NCBI RefSeq assembly: GCF_042676025.1
Contig: NZ_JBHTJP010000032.1
Span: forward strand, 1,178,001 to 1,242,000
Length of the DNA: 64,000 bases
Source: Salinimicrobium gaetbulicola
GTDB taxonomy: Bacteria; Bacteroidota; Bacteroidia; Flavobacteriales; Flavobacteriaceae
Reading direction: 5' to 3'
Position numbers and translations under genes: made by a program. Below the pieces are notes generated by a model. It was not told where the DNA came from, made no database searches, and was given only the letters and a program-made list of their open reading frames with translations. This document shows, in pieces, positions 35,136-42,398 of this stretch (position 1 is the first letter of the stretch; each line of letters begins with the position of its first letter).

Positions 35136-35960
35136 ATGAAACAATACCACGACCTCATAAAGCATGTACTCGAACACGGCCACGAAAAAGGTGACCGCAC
35201 AGGTACCGGAACCAAGAGTGTATTTGGATACCAGATGAGATTTGACCTCAGCGAAGGCTTTCCCATGGTGACCACCAAAAAACTGCACCTGAAGTCTATA
35301 ATCTATGAATTACTGTGGTTCCTGAATGGTGATACCAACGTAAAATATTTACAGGATCACGGCGTGCGTATCTGGAATGAATGGGCAGATGAAAATGGTG
35401 ATCTGGGGCCTGTTTACGGGCACCAGTGGAGAAACTGGAACAGCGAGGACATTGACCAGATCAAGGAGATCGTCGAAACCCTTAAGAACAATCCAAACAG
35501 TCGCCGAATGCTGGTGACAGCCTGGAACCCATCGGTATTACCTGACACTTCAAATTCCTTTTCTGAAAACGTAGCTAACGGAAAGGCAGCATTGCCACCC
35601 TGCCACGCGTTCTTTCAGTTCTATGTAGCCGACGGGAAATTGTCCTGCCAGCTATATCAGCGAAGCGCCGATATCTTTTTGGGAGTACCATTTAATATTG
35701 CTTCCTATGCTCTGCTTACTATGATGATGGCCCAGGTTTGCGGCTATGAGCCGGGAGACTTTATTCACACTTTTGGAGATGCTCATATTTACAACAATCA
35801 CATGGAGCAGGTAGAACTTCAGTTATCAAGGGATTTCAGAGAGCTGCCAACTATGAGGATCAATCCGGAAGTAAGGGATATTTTTGGCTTTAAATTTGAG
35901 GATTTCACCCTGGAAAATTACAATCCCCACCCCCACATAAAAGGCAGTGTTGCCGTTTAA
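35136..35960 (+). CDS. thyA: Thymidylate synthase
   Basis: 274 residues, the classic ThyA type. Recognisable are DRTGTGTKSVFGYQMRFDL, the catalytic Cys in LPPCHAFFQFYV, the dUMP-binding QRSADIFLGVPFNIASYA and the C-terminal YNPHPHIKG. It converts dUMP to dTMP with methylene-tetrahydrofolate, yielding dihydrofolate that DHFR (folA, 41907) regenerates. Cytoplasmic homodimer. Followed 26 bp later by the TonB-like gene, possibly in the same transcript. Confidence 0.96.
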   Translation: MKQYHDLIKHVLEHGHEKGDRTGTGTKSVFGYQMRFDLSEGFPMVTTKKLHLKSIIYELLWFLNGDTNVKYLQDHGVRIWNEWADENGDLGPVYGHQWRNWNSEDIDQIKEIVETLKNNPNSRRMLVTAWNPSVLPDTSNSFSENVANGKAALPPCHAFFQFYVADGKLSCQLYQRSADIFLGVPFNIASYALLTMMMAQVCGYEPGDFIHTFGDAHIYNNHMEQVELQLSRDFRELPTMRINPEVRDIFGFKFEDFTLENYNPHPHIKGSVAV

Positions 35961-35986
35961 ATTTTTAACCTACTAAATTATATATC

Positions 35987-36400
35987 ATGAAAAAATTAGT
36001 CTTGTTATGCTTTTTACTTTTTGCCGGAATGACCTACGCTCAGGAAGGTGTAAGCGTAAAAGGGAATACAGTTTCCATGAAGGATATGCCACCCGTATGG
36101 CCGGGTTGCGAAAACAGCGAGCAGTCGTCAAAAGCCTGTTTTCAGCAAAAATTGATCGAACATTTAAAAGCTAATTACAAGTATCCACGCGATGAAAACG
36201 GAAAGATCATCAGAGGTAAAACTGTGGTTTCTTTCAATATCAATAAAGAAGGAAAACCGGAAATTCTCTCTGTGGAAGGTCCTAAAAAGGAACTGAATGC
36301 AGAGGCTAAAAAGATCATTATGGCCATTCCACAAATGGAGCCGGGTCACCGTGGAGGGAAGCCGGTTGCTATTAAGTACAAAGTACCATTTACCTTTTAA
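35987..36400 (+). CDS. Secreted protein with TonB C-terminal-like domain
   Basis: 137 residues with a signal peptide (probable cleavage after TYA). The mature protein begins with MKDMPPVWPGCENS...ACFQQKLIEHLKANYKYP and goes on KTVVSFNINKEGKPEILSVEGPKKELNAEAKKIIMAIPQMEPGHRGGKPVAIKYKVPFTF. That is the Bacteroidota TonB_C energy-transducer domain (strand-helix-strand with 'Vxv.F.vnkdG.i..v'), here without a transmembrane anchor or Pro-rich spacer. It may be a periplasmic stand-alone domain. Two Cys residues could form a disulfide. Confidence 0.82.
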   Translation: MKKLVLLCFLLFAGMTYAQEGVSVKGNTVSMKDMPPVWPGCENSEQSSKACFQQKLIEHLKANYKYPRDENGKIIRGKTVVSFNINKEGKPEILSVEGPKKELNAEAKKIIMAIPQMEPGHRGGKPVAIKYKVPFTF

Positions 36401-36441
36401 CAGATTAGTATTCTCTTAACTAAATCTGATTTATAAAATCC

Positions 36442-36477
36442 TAAATTTGAAGGAAACCACTGTGTTTCCTTTTTTTT
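36442..36477 (+). promoter_or_regulatory. egtB promoter element followed by hairpin and U-tract
   Basis: TAAATTTG at 36442-36449 matches TAnnTTTG exactly. It is followed directly by aaggaaac (36450-36457), a 6-nt loop and gtttcctt (36464-36471), then a T-run to 36477, and the egtB ATG at 36478. The hairpin may end the transcript of the upstream TonB-like gene, or, if transcription starts at the -7 element, sit at the 5' end of the egtB mRNA. Confidence 0.5.
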
Positions 36478-37644
36478 ATGATTGATCCTGAAGCCCTTAT
36501 CACCCTATTCAAAAACACCCGTTCTCTGACAGAAGAGATCTGTTCTCATCTAAAAACCGAGGACTACGTGGTGCAACCCATTGTTGACGTTTCCCCTCCA
36601 AAATGGCATTTAGGACACACTACCTGGTTCTTTGAAACCTTTGTGCTACAGGAAAACCTCACCGGTTATGAGGCTTACGATCCTCGCTACGCTTATGTTT
36701 TCAACAGTTATTACGAAACCGCCGGGGATAAGGTGATAAGGTCTGACCGTGGAAACCTTTCCAGGCCCACCGTTTCTGAAGTGTATGACTTCAGAAAGCA
36801 TGTCACAGAAAAGATGCTCGATCTTCTTGAGAACAATGAACTTTCAGAAGAAGTCAAAAAAGTAATAGAACTTGGTTGTCACCATGAAAAGCAGCACCAG
36901 GAACTGCTGCTGACGGATATTAAATATATCCTCGGAAATAATCCGTTGCACCCTGTATATCGCGAAGGATTCAGGGAATATAAAACGGAAGATCTTCCGC
37001 AGGAATGGATCGAGATCCCGGAAGGCATTTATGAGATTGGCCACTCTAACAAAGAAGATTTCTCATATGACAATGAGCTTGGCCGGCATAAGGTGTTCTT
37101 GAACCCGTATAAGATATCCAACAAACTGGTCACCAATAAAGAATACCTGGAATTCATGGAAGCCGGCGGATATGAACAGGTATTATTATGGCATGCCGAA
37201 GCCTGGGACTGGATTCACGAAAATGAAATTACCGCGCCTCAATACTGGTATAAGGTAAACGACTCCTGGCAACAATACACCCTGGCAGGATTAAAAGATC
37301 TGGATCCCGAGGCACCTGTCACCCATCTTTCTTATTACGAAGCTTTCGCGTTCGCACAGTGGAAGGGACTGCGCCTTCCAACAGAATTTGAATGGGAAAC
37401 GGCCCAGGAAAGATTCGACTGGGGACAACGCTGGGAATGGACAGAGAGCGCCTATTCCCCTTACCCAAATTACACTAAACCACCCGGTACCCTGGGGGAG
37501 TACAATGGGAAATTCATGGTTAACCAAAAAGTCCTGCGAGGCTGCTCTGTTGCCACCTCCCCGAACCATACCCGGCCTACTTACCGCAACTTTTTTCATC
37601 CCCACCTGCGCTGGCAGTTTACGGGATTAAGACTAGCTAAATAA
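36478..37644 (+). CDS. egtB: Ergothioneine biosynthesis sulfoxide synthase EgtB
   Basis: 388 residues. N-terminal DinB-like helical domain with the putative iron ligands H47 (WHLGHTTWF) and H136/H140 (HHEKQHQE), and a C-terminal FGE-sulfatase-like domain (IPEGIYEIG, NPYKISNKLVTNKEYLEF, LPTEFEWE, ending RPTYRNFFHPHLRWQFTGLRL). This non-haem iron enzyme joins trimethylhistidine to a thiol donor with O2. No egtA or egtC is nearby, which favours direct use of cysteine, but that is inference. egtD starts 6 bp later, so the two are an operon. Confidence 0.94.
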   Translation: MIDPEALITLFKNTRSLTEEICSHLKTEDYVVQPIVDVSPPKWHLGHTTWFFETFVLQENLTGYEAYDPRYAYVFNSYYETAGDKVIRSDRGNLSRPTVSEVYDFRKHVTEKMLDLLENNELSEEVKKVIELGCHHEKQHQELLLTDIKYILGNNPLHPVYREGFREYKTEDLPQEWIEIPEGIYEIGHSNKEDFSYDNELGRHKVFLNPYKISNKLVTNKEYLEFMEAGGYEQVLLWHAEAWDWIHENEITAPQYWYKVNDSWQQYTLAGLKDLDPEAPVTHLSYYEAFAFAQWKGLRLPTEFEWETAQERFDWGQRWEWTESAYSPYPNYTKPPGTLGEYNGKFMVNQKVLRGCSVATSPNHTRPTYRNFFHPHLRWQFTGLRLAK

Positions 37645-37650
37645 ACATTT

Positions 37651-38619
37651 ATGAAGATGACCAAACCCGCTGAGTTTAAAACTCAATTTGCCGAGGATGT
37701 TTTTCACGGACTTACAGCTTACCCAAAAACTTTGAATTCAAAATATTTTTATGATAAGAAGGGAGACGAACTCTTTCAGGAGATCATGAACCTTCCCGAA
37801 TATTACCTGACAGGCATGGAAATGAACATCCTGGAGGAACAAAAAGAGGAAATTGCCATTGAGTTCAATTCTTCTGCAGGTTTTGATTTAATAGAATTAG
37901 GAGCGGGAGACGGTAAAAAGACAAAAGTTCTCTTAAGGCATTTTCACAACAAAGGCTTTAATATAAGGTATCTACCGGTAGACATTAGCCAGAACGTACT
38001 CGATCAACTTACTGAAAGTTTGAACAAAGAGATACCGGGTCTGCAGGTAGAGCCCAGGCAAGGGATGTATAAGAATGTACTTCAACAACTATCAGATTAT
38101 ACAGAAAGGAAAAAAGTGATCATGTTACTGGGTTCCAATATTGGAAATCTCAGCCAGGAAGAAGCCGTTCTTTTCCTCAAAAAGATAAGTAGCGCCATGA
38201 CAGGAGATGACCTGCTCTTTATGGGTGCCGATCAGAAAAAGGATCCAAAAATGGTTCTCGATGCGTATAACGATTCCCAGGGAGTGACCGCAGCTTTCAA
38301 TAAAAATCTTTTAACCCGTATCAACAGAGAGCTGGATGCCAATTTTGAAGAAGACTCTTTCCTGCACTGGCCATTATATGATCCCGAAACCGGACTAGCT
38401 TCAAGCTTTTTAGTGAGCAAAAAAGAACAAACTGTCCAGATAAATTCCTTAAATTTAGAAGTGACTTTCCAGAAATGGGAAAGTATACATACCGAGATCT
38501 CTCAAAAATATGATGACACCTCCGTGAGATGGCTCGCAACGGAAGCTGGTCTGGAATTAAAAGGCAGCTTTAGCGATAAGGACAATTATTACAAAAATTA
38601 TATTTTTCAAAAATCCTAA
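37651..38619 (+). CDS. egtD: L-histidine N-alpha-methyltransferase EgtD
   Basis: 322 residues. The N-terminal family motif is intact (SKYFYDKKGDELFQEIMNLPEYYLT), followed by the SAM-binding IELGAGDGKKTKVLL and the loop LGSNIGNLSQEEA that contacts SAM and histidine. It trimethylates histidine to hercynine, the first ergothioneine step, in the cytoplasm. After YYLT the sequence reads GMEM where most homologues have TRxE, a small deviation. Either Met at 37651 or the Met two codons on could start. Downstream the DUF427 gene begins 4 bp after the stop. Confidence 0.94.
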   Translation: MKMTKPAEFKTQFAEDVFHGLTAYPKTLNSKYFYDKKGDELFQEIMNLPEYYLTGMEMNILEEQKEEIAIEFNSSAGFDLIELGAGDGKKTKVLLRHFHNKGFNIRYLPVDISQNVLDQLTESLNKEIPGLQVEPRQGMYKNVLQQLSDYTERKKVIMLLGSNIGNLSQEEAVLFLKKISSAMTGDDLLFMGADQKKDPKMVLDAYNDSQGVTAAFNKNLLTRINRELDANFEEDSFLHWPLYDPETGLASSFLVSKKEQTVQINSLNLEVTFQKWESIHTEISQKYDDTSVRWLATEAGLELKGSFSDKDNYYKNYIFQKS

Positions 38620-38623
38620 GCAC

Positions 38624-38902
38624 ATGAAAGCAATTTGGCATGACACCATCCTCGCAGAGAGCACGAACACTAAAATGGTAGAGGACAAACATTATTTTCC
38701 ACCCGACTCCATTAATTCTGAATTCTTCCAGTTAAGCGATACCCATTCTACTTCAAATTTAGGAAGAGCTTCCTATTTTCACATTCAGGTGGGAGAAGAC
38801 AACAATCCCGATGCTGCCTGGTTTTACCCTTATCCACAGGGAGAAGGTGGTCAAATAAGAAATTATGTAACCTTCGGAAAAGGAGTTGAATTTAAAGAAT
38901 AA
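38624..38902 (+). CDS. DUF427 domain protein, third gene of the ergothioneine operon
   Basis: 92 residues, a single DUF427 domain: KAIWHDTILAESTNT opens it, KHYFPPDSIN and then YFHIQVGEDNNPDAAWFYPYP follow, and FGKGVEF closes it. DUF427 proteins are small beta-barrels without an established biochemical function. The 4-bp spacing after egtD makes co-translation likely, suggesting a role around ergothioneine or hercynine metabolism, but nothing in the sequence shows a catalytic site. Confidence 0.86.
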   Translation: MKAIWHDTILAESTNTKMVEDKHYFPPDSINSEFFQLSDTHSTSNLGRASYFHIQVGEDNNPDAAWFYPYPQGEGGQIRNYVTFGKGVEFKE

Positions 38903-38933
38903 TTTTTCTATTTAGAAAAAAGTCGTAGGTTTA
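38903..38933 (+). promoter_or_regulatory. Candidate promoter of the asnA leader region
   Basis: TTTT at 38903-38906 and TAGGTTTA at 38926-38933 are 19 bp apart, one base each from the Bacteroidota TTTG / TAnnTTTG pattern. The expected start near 38938 would give an 18-nt leader before the first Asn-rich ORF. Confidence 0.45.
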
Positions 38934-38955
38934 CAAAAATCAAAAAACCAAAAAG

Positions 38956-39033
38956 GTGATTCTAATAAACAATAATAATTCTTTCAATAACAACCTGAAT
39001 AATTTTAGGTTGAGGAAGGCTATTATTGTATAA
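38956..39033 (+). CDS. Asn-rich leader peptide 1 of asnA (25 residues)
   Basis: A GTG-initiated ORF of 25 codons plus TAA. Nine of the 25 residues are Asn, in blocks of four, three and two (residues 5-8, 11-13, 15-16), then a basic tail FRLRK. GTG is the only usual start in frame; an in-frame TAG lies at 38926-38928. A run of codons for the very amino acid made by the downstream enzyme is the hallmark of ribosome-stalling attenuation. It ends 24 bp before terminator 1, leaving room for alternative RNA structures. Confidence 0.75.
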   Translation: MILINNNNSFNNNLNNFRLRKAIIV

Positions 39034-39088
39034 AAAGAACCCTGTTACAATATTTCAAGCCTTTCCTTTCCGGAAAGGCTTTTTTTTT
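39013..39088 (+). terminator. Attenuator 1: antiterminator/terminator pair
   Basis: The terminator is a 9-bp stem, agcctttcc (39058-39066) with ggaaaggct (39072-39080), loop of five, followed by eight T residues. A competing partner lies inside the leader ORF: aggaaggct (39013-39021) can pair with agcctttcct (39058-39067) with one bulged base. An upstream stem, caacct/aggttg (38991-38996 with 39007-39012), overlaps the last Asn codons and would be blocked by a stalled ribosome. This is the standard 1:2 / 2:3 / 3:4 layout. Pairings were made by eye; no energies were computed. Confidence 0.75.
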
Positions 39089-39094
39089 ACCCAT

Positions 39095-39217
39095 ATGAAA
39101 AGAACGAACATAAATAATCAGAATAATAATAACGATCCGCCACCCGGGGGAGAAGGTTCCTGTGCTTTACAGCCTGCCTTTTCTTTAGGGCAGGCTTTTT
39201 TATTTCCAATTTTTTAA
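39095..39217 (+). CDS. Asn-rich leader peptide 2 of asnA (40 residues)
   Basis: An ATG ORF of 40 codons. Residues 1-14 contain seven Asn (one at 5, two at 7-8, four at 10-13), with a Gln and an Asp among them, then DPPPGGEGSC and a hydrophobic tail. Unlike a textbook leader, the frame runs through terminator 2 and ends 19 bp before the asnA ATG, so complete translation would deliver ribosomes next to asnA. The Asn block is at the start, as needed for stalling. The C-terminal part may simply be a by-product of the RNA hairpin. Confidence 0.68.
   Translation: MKRTNINNQNNNNDPPPGGEGSCALQPAFSLGQAFLFPIF
39151..39201 (+). terminator. Attenuator 2: antiterminator/terminator pair before asnA
   Basis: The terminator is an 8-bp perfect stem, agcctgcc (39171-39178) with ggcaggct (39189-39196), then a run of T residues to 39201. 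An alternative structure uses ctgt (39160-39163) with acag (39169-39172) and agaagg (39151-39156) with ccttttct (39177-39184); it shares bases with the terminator stem, so the two exclude each other. The stem core agcct...aggct matches that of terminator 1, suggesting duplication. Confidence 0.7.
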
Positions 39218-39236
39218 ATAATTAAAAACAAATATC

Positions 39237-40268
39237 ATGATCACAACAACAGCAACACCGAAAGTTCTATCTGGAAAATTACAAACAGAAGAAGCCGTAC
39301 ATTTCACAAAAATGTGCTTTGAAAAACAATTAAAAGAACAGCTTCCGCTTACAAAAGTTTCAGCGCCCGCGATCGTTCTACAGGGCACCGGCATCAACGA
39401 CGACCTCAACGGAATTGAGAGACCGGTATCCTTTCCGATAAAATCCATGCAGGAAAGACCTGCAGAAGTGGTACAGTCCCTGGCCAAATGGAAAAGACTC
39501 CGACTTAAAGAATACGAACTCAAACCGGGCCAGGGAATAGTAACCGATATGAAAGCGCTGCGCCCTGATGAAGACCTTGGTAAGTTACATTCCATATTCG
39601 TAGACCAATGGGATTGGGAAATGGCTATGGAACCTGAAGACCGAACTCTCGATTTCCTCAAGGCACAGGTAATAGAGATCTACCGCGCAATAAAGGAAAC
39701 CGAAAAACAAGTCAGTTTAGAATACCCATGGTTGCAGGCAGTCCTGCCAGCCGAGATCACCTTTATCCATTCTGAAGATCTTCTGGAAAAATATCCGGAG
39801 TTAACTCCAAAAGAACGAGAAAACATGGCGACAAAAGAATTTGGAGCTGTGTTTTTAATAGGAATTGGTGGCGAACTCGCCCACGGTGAGATTCACGATG
39901 GCAGAGCTCCAGATTATGACGACTGGAGCACCCAAACCTCCAGCCGCACAAAAGGACTTAACGGAGATATCCTGGTTTGGAACCCTGTTTTGGAGCAATC
40001 TTTCGAGATCTCTTCTATGGGAATAAGAGTCGACCCGGAAACTCTTGCGCAGCAACTAAAGATTCGGAAAGCAGAATCCAGGGCCGAACTATATTATCAC
40101 AGTCAGTTACTTGCCGGTAAATTGCCGCAAACTATTGGCGGAGGTATTGGTCAATCGCGATTATGCATGTTCCTGTTACAAAAACAGCATATTGGCGAAG
40201 TGCAGGCCGGCATCTGGTCAGATGACATTCGGGAAGAATGTGATGAAAAAGGGATCTCCCTTTTGTAA
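39237..40268 (+). CDS. asnA: Aspartate-ammonia ligase (asparagine synthetase A)
   Basis: 343 residues, the usual AsnA length (class II tRNA-synthetase-like fold). Diagnostic parts are KVSAPAIVLQGTGINDDLNG, the substrate loop QSLAKWKRLRLKEYEL, HSIFVDQWDWE, and the C-terminal GGGIGQSRLCMFLLQK motif 3. It makes asparagine from aspartate and NH4+ with ATP to AMP. It is preceded by two Asn-rich leader ORFs with terminators (38956-39201), so expression is very probably controlled by asparagine or Asn-tRNA supply. Terminated by the hairpin at 40279-40314. Confidence 0.96.
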   Translation: MITTTATPKVLSGKLQTEEAVHFTKMCFEKQLKEQLPLTKVSAPAIVLQGTGINDDLNGIERPVSFPIKSMQERPAEVVQSLAKWKRLRLKEYELKPGQGIVTDMKALRPDEDLGKLHSIFVDQWDWEMAMEPEDRTLDFLKAQVIEIYRAIKETEKQVSLEYPWLQAVLPAEITFIHSEDLLEKYPELTPKERENMATKEFGAVFLIGIGGELAHGEIHDGRAPDYDDWSTQTSSRTKGLNGDILVWNPVLEQSFEISSMGIRVDPETLAQQLKIRKAESRAELYYHSQLLAGKLPQTIGGGIGQSRLCMFLLQKQHIGEVQAGIWSDDIREECDEKGISLL

Positions 40269-40278
40269 TGATGTTTTA

Positions 40279-40314
40279 AAAGGGTGTTCAAAATGACATT
40301 TTCGGGCACCCTTT
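40279..40314. terminator. Bidirectional terminator between asnA and the PLP enzyme gene
   Basis: aaagggtg (40279-40286) pairs with caccctttt-like sequence at 40307-40314, 20-nt loop, T-rich after. It touches the last codon of the convergent gene and can serve both transcripts. Confidence 0.6.
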
Positions 40315-41386
40315 ATTTTATCACTTTTAGTAGTTTTTTGATATCCTCGGAAGTATTAAAATAATGAAAGCTTACCCTGATCCCCTCCCCTCGTTGAGAA
40401 CAAACAATTTGGTTGTTTTTTAATTTCTGAAAAACGGCATCACCTCCTTTAATATTAAAGATAGAGGAATGAATTTTCCTTTTTAAAACAGCTTCTTCCA
40501 GCAGATCGTGTTCCTCAAAGAGCGATTTCGCTTCAGAAGCTAATGACTGAACCTGCTCAGCGATCTTATCGATCCCGATCTTTTCGACCTCCTCTATGGC
40601 AACTTTCAGGCTTCCAAAATTGAGCGTATCCTGGTGTCCCGGTTCAAATTTCCCAATAAGGCTGCCTTCATGGGGCTTGTATTTGCCCTGCAGTGAATTA
40701 AATCCGAGGGATCTAGGTAAGATCTTATCTTCCATATGATCTTTGAAAAGAAAAAATGCATTACCATAACCGGCATTCATCCATTTATAGGTGCTAGCCC
40801 CCAGCACATCCAGACCCGAGGCTTCAAAATCGAATTCTTCGGTGCCACAGTATTGAGTTCCGTCTCCAAAAAGCAACATTTCGGGGTATTTACTTTTCAG
40901 TTCCTTTAAAAATTCCAGGTCTATTATTATTCCGTTGATCCATTGTACCAGGCTGAAGGCGAAAATATCGGGTCGCTCCTTTTCTACAACTTCAGCGACG
41001 TTATTCTCTAAATTCTCATCAATATCGGCATAACACACCTCGAACTCCCGCGATTCCACAGCCCAGTTCACAGAAGGATAATCATTTTTGAACAACAGAA
41101 CTTTCTTTGATTTTTCCACCCCTTCCATCAAAGTATTGAAACCGTATGAAAAATTGGGAGTCAAAGCCACCCTATTTGGCGCGCAATTGAAAAATCTTCC
41201 CACAGCTTCCCTGACGCCCGTAAGGATCTTTCCCTGCTGATCTTTGAACACGCTTCCGGAGATCAAAAAATCAAGATCCTGCTCCTGCCTGTACTCAAAA
41301 ACCGCTTCAGATAATAATCCGGAGGCGGCCGTATTGAGGTATGTGTACTGATTGAGTGTTGGATATTGTTTTTTAAAATTCTTCAT
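40313..41386 (-). CDS. Class V aminotransferase-fold PLP enzyme
   Basis: The start is taken at ATG 41386 (357 residues). Reading back to 41446 would add 20 residues without family character and would leave no room for a promoter against the divergent gene. It has the class V fold: an N-terminal YTYLNTAASGLLSE, the Asp that contacts PLP in LFGDGTQYCGT, and the Schiff-base Lys in STYKWMNAGYGN. The family covers cysteine desulfurases, kynureninases, isopenicillin-N epimerases and C-S lyases. The ergothioneine C-S lyase EgtE belongs to the same fold, and egtB/egtD lie 2.6 kb away, but specificity cannot be read from sequence. Confidence 0.85.
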   Translation of the reverse strand: MKNFKKQYPTLNQYTYLNTAASGLLSEAVFEYRQEQDLDFLISGSVFKDQQGKILTGVREAVGRFFNCAPNRVALTPNFSYGFNTLMEGVEKSKKVLLFKNDYPSVNWAVESREFEVCYADIDENLENNVAEVVEKERPDIFAFSLVQWINGIIIDLEFLKELKSKYPEMLLFGDGTQYCGTEEFDFEASGLDVLGASTYKWMNAGYGNAFFLFKDHMEDKILPRSLGFNSLQGKYKPHEGSLIGKFEPGHQDTLNFGSLKVAIEEVEKIGIDKIAEQVQSLASEAKSLFEEHDLLEEAVLKRKIHSSIFNIKGGDAVFQKLKNNQIVCSQRGEGIRVSFHYFNTSEDIKKLLKVIK

Positions 41387-41450
41387 GAGCATTAAATTTT
41401 CCGAAGTAAAATCTATAAATTTGAGAATATCTCTAAAATACTTCATAAAT

Positions 41451-41903
41451 ATGTCAAGTAAAAAGAATAGTTCTTCAAAAATTGACCCTGAACAACGGGA
41501 GCTTATTGAAAGAGCCCAGGAACGGGCGCGTCAAAAAAGAGGTTTATATCAGCACTTTATCGTCTTTTTAATTGGCGCTGTTGTGTTGATACTTCTCAAC
41601 GTGATCTTTGAAATTGGGCAGAATATCAAACCTTTCGGGATCGACTGGTTCGTTTGGGCGATCATTTTTTGGGGCATTATTCTCCTGGCACATATTTTCA
41701 ACGTGTTTGTCACCAAAAAATTCCTGGGCAAAGACTGGGAAAACAAACAAGTAGATAGACTGGTAGCCCAACAACAACGCCGAATTGAGGAACTGCAGCG
41801 AAAAGTGGAAAAAGAACACCCGCTTCCAAAAAAGCAGGAACCTTTTATTCCCCCTGTTAAAGAAGACCGCAGAATAGACCCCGATTCATCAATTAACTCT
41901 TAG
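41451..41903 (+). CDS. 2TM domain-containing protein
   Basis: 150 residues from ATG 41451. A charged N-terminus with a helical EQRELIERAQERARQKRGLYQHF leads into two transmembrane helices (about 36-56 and 66-86) with a very short loop. A cytoplasmic tail rich in charge, probably coiled coil (about 100-130), follows. The QKRGLYQHFIVFLIG transition and the VWAIIFWGIILLAHIFNVF second helix match the Bacteroidota '2TM domain' family, which also occurs fused to histidine kinases. Function unknown. folA begins 3 bp after the stop. Confidence 0.8.
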   Translation: MSSKKNSSSKIDPEQRELIERAQERARQKRGLYQHFIVFLIGAVVLILLNVIFEIGQNIKPFGIDWFVWAIIFWGIILLAHIFNVFVTKKFLGKDWENKQVDRLVAQQQRRIEELQRKVEKEHPLPKKQEPFIPPVKEDRRIDPDSSINS

Positions 41904-41906
41904 AAA

Positions 41907-42398
41907 ATGCCTCAAATTACAATGATCGCGGCCGCCGCGGAAAACAATGCACTGGGAAAGGACAATGATCTTGTCTGGCATTTGCCTGACGATTTCAAAA
42001 GGTTCAAGGAGCTTACCACCGGCCACCACATCATCATGGGCAGAAAGACCTTTGAAACCTTTCCAAAGCCCCTGCCTAACCGCACTCATATTGTGATCAC
42101 CCGCAAAAAGGATTATCAAAAAGAGGGAGCCGTCGTGGTGAATTCTTTGGAAAAGGCCCTGGAACTGGCGAAAGATGATCCGCAGCCGTTTATTATTGGA
42201 GGCGGTGAGATCTATGAACTCGCCTTACCTGAAGCAGACAAGATCGAACTCACGCGGGTGCACGGAACTTTTGAAGCCGATGCTTTCTTTCCGGAAATCG
42301 ATGAAAAGAACTGGACCCTGGTGGCGTCCCATTTTCACCCGAAGGATGAGAGGCATAACTATTCTTTCACCTATTTAACCTATCAGCGTGCTGAATGA
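41907..42398 (+). CDS. folA: Dihydrofolate reductase
   Basis: 163 residues. Typical opening IAAAAENNALGKDNDLVWHLPDDFKRFK with the catalytic Asp in the HLPDD segment, then the NADPH-binding HIIMGRKTFETF and IIGGGEIY. It reduces dihydrofolate to tetrahydrofolate and so completes the cycle with thyA (35136). It overlaps the next gene by 11 bp, so the 2TM protein, folA and the fructosamine kinase form one transcription unit. Confidence 0.95.
   Translation: MPQITMIAAAAENNALGKDNDLVWHLPDDFKRFKELTTGHHIIMGRKTFETFPKPLPNRTHIVITRKKDYQKEGAVVVNSLEKALELAKDDPQPFIIGGGEIYELALPEADKIELTRVHGTFEADAFFPEIDEKNWTLVASHFHPKDERHNYSFTYLTYQRAE

Noticed and set aside
41387..41446. N-terminal extension of the class V PLP enzyme
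   Set aside because: Would push the start to within 5 bp of the divergent gene and adds residues without family character.
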